Positions 63,403 through 64,000 of a DNA stretch of 64,000 bases are shown piece after piece. A model generated the notes under the pieces. The model was not told the origin of the DNA and ran no database searches. It saw only the letters and a program-made list of their open reading frames with translations. This DNA comes from Bog-473 sp963807775 (GTDB lineage Bacteria > Actinomycetota > Acidimicrobiia > Acidimicrobiales > RAAP-2): positions 186,001 through 250,000 of the forward strand of contig CAWECY010000017.1 in assembly GCA_963807775.1 (NCBI GenBank). Reading direction: 5' to 3'. The position numbers were made by a program, and so were the translations under genes. Every line of letters starts with the position of its first letter. Positions within the stretch are counted from its first letter, which is position 1.

Positions 63403-64000
63403 GTGAGCCGTCGGCATAGGCATACCCGCCCGGATGGCGCGCCGATTGACCGTTCATCCCGTCACAGCGGCGCGCGCCATGAACCGTCGCCGACTCCAGA
63501 GAGGCAGAGCCGAGCTGAGCGGCTGGACGAAGGCTTCACGCTCATAGAGCTGATCATCGTCATCGCAATCCTGCCTATCGTCGTCGGCGCCCTGGCCGTC
63601 GGCATCGTCTCCGTCCTCACGCTGCAAACCAAGGTGTCGAATCGTCTCACCGACTCCGGTGACGCTGAGGTCGTCGCCGCCCACTTCCAGAACGACATGC
63701 AGAGCGCGGCGCTGATCACCACTTCAAACGCACCCACGAGTTCTCCGGCCGGCACGACCATGCCACCGGTTGCGGCTCGGGTTTCCAGGTGCTGGGCCTC
63801 GTGCTCGGCAACAACTCGGAAATCACCTACACGACGGCTGCCGCGGGGAAGACGAACAATCTGTTCCGAAACGTCTGTATCGGTGGGAACGAGACGAGTT
63901 CCTCGTCGTGTCACAAGACGTCCCCTCGTCCATGCTCACTTCGGCAGGCGAGACCGTGGCAGGCGTGATCCTCACGGCCAACTCCACCTCGGTCAAGATC
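63403..64000 (+). CDS. Prepilin-type (type IV pilin/pseudopilin) protein, partial and frameshifted
   Basis: The class III-like signal EGFTLIELIIVIAILPIVVG (cleavage after the Gly at the start of FTLIEL) identifies a pilin or minor pilin. The frame is open from GTG 63403, giving a leader of about 40 residues. A start at ATG 63479 (MNRRRLQRGR) with a one-base shift near 63520 would give a normal short leader and is also likely. The mature part continues VSVLTLQTKVSNRLTDSGDA, HFQNDMQSAALITTS, then shifts near 63750 to GSGFQVLGLVLGNNSEITYT and DVPSSMLTSAGETVAGVILT. It runs off the right end. Related to the PilB gene at 29-31 kb. Confidence 0.75.
   Translation, partial: MSRRHRHTRPDGAPIDRSSRHSGARHEPSPTPERQSRAERLDEGFTLIELIIVIAILPIVVGALAVGIVSVLTLQTKVSNRLTDSGDAEVVAAHFQNDMQSAALITTSNAPTSSPAGTTMPPVAARVSRCWASCSATTRKSPTRRLPRGRRTICSETSVSVGTRRVPRRVTRRPLVHAHFGRRDRGRRDPHGQLHLGQD

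Noticed and set aside
63158..63457. 99-residue reverse frame upstream of the prepilin
   Set aside because: No recognisable features, composition like non-coding DNA and no plausible ribosome site.

Overview
The window is high-GC DNA from an actinobacterium. This is inferred from several marker families: Lsr2, the Mec-CysO-CysM sulfur-transfer cluster, F420-type luciferase-like (LLM) oxidoreductases, TIGR03086 and DUF1697 proteins, many GTG starts, and GTGA/ATGA stop-start overlaps. Type IV pilus genes (pilB and a prepilin) together with a CysM-type rather than CysK-type gene would fit Acidimicrobiia, but that placement is only a guess.

Layout. 0-2 kb: end of a polysaccharide ABC exporter, clpP and tRNA-Leu(TAG). 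2-12.3 kb: glycerate kinase, three short-chain dehydrogenase/F420 type enzymes, a hydrolase, a sulfatase-DUF1330-TetR set, a LON-domain protein and a cytochrome P450. 12.3-16.3 kb: a translationally coupled MoxR-DUF58-transglutaminase operon. 16.3-21.5 kb: lipid/aromatic-type catabolic genes (MaoC dehydratase pair, nitroreductase-like, SRPBCC, amidohydrolase, F420 enzyme) with two copies of an unusual 37-bp tandem-palindrome repeat. A third copy is at 32.1 kb. 21.5-35 kb: housekeeping genes (rdgB, rph, pilB, mec-cysO-cysM, smpB, ssrA) mixed with a Doc/Fic-like module. 35.0-42.6 kb: an apparent genomic island inserted at the 3' end of ssrA (tmRNA). It is bounded by a 19-bp direct repeat and holds two class III cyclase-domain proteins, an IS982-family element, a tandemly duplicated two-gene HTH module and a PIN-domain remnant. 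42.6-58.5 kb: accessory metabolism (VOC, periplasmic binding protein, aldehyde dehydrogenase, hydrolases, PhyH, alcohol dehydrogenase), a secreted glycoside-hydrolase-like protein, GT2-GtrA and GT-C glycosyltransferases, and a coupled amidohydrolase-TauD pair. 58.6-64 kb: HtrA-like protease, DUF2510 membrane protein, Lsr2, small zinc-type protein, DinB-like protein and a truncated prepilin.

Data quality. Some 25 genes are recognisable only when one-base shifts are allowed, while long genes such as pilB and the 3.3-kb cyclase-ATPase are intact. The shifted genes keep motifs and normal overall length, so I treat most of them as functional genes carrying sequence errors and annotate them as single CDSs, giving the shift positions. 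Only clear remnants are called pseudogenes.

How the genes work together. Best-supported units are the MoxR operon (likely cell-envelope/protein maturation), the CysO protein-thiocarboxylate cysteine pathway (Mec trims CysO, CysM uses its thiocarboxylate), smpB-ssrA (ribosome rescue, with clpP elsewhere), and the SRPBCC-amidohydrolase-F420 operon. The candidates for undescribed biology are the ssrA island with its duplicated small-ORF/HTH modules, the 37-bp repeat family, and the Doc-like protein with a degenerate Fic motif preceded by a coupled 56-residue gene.
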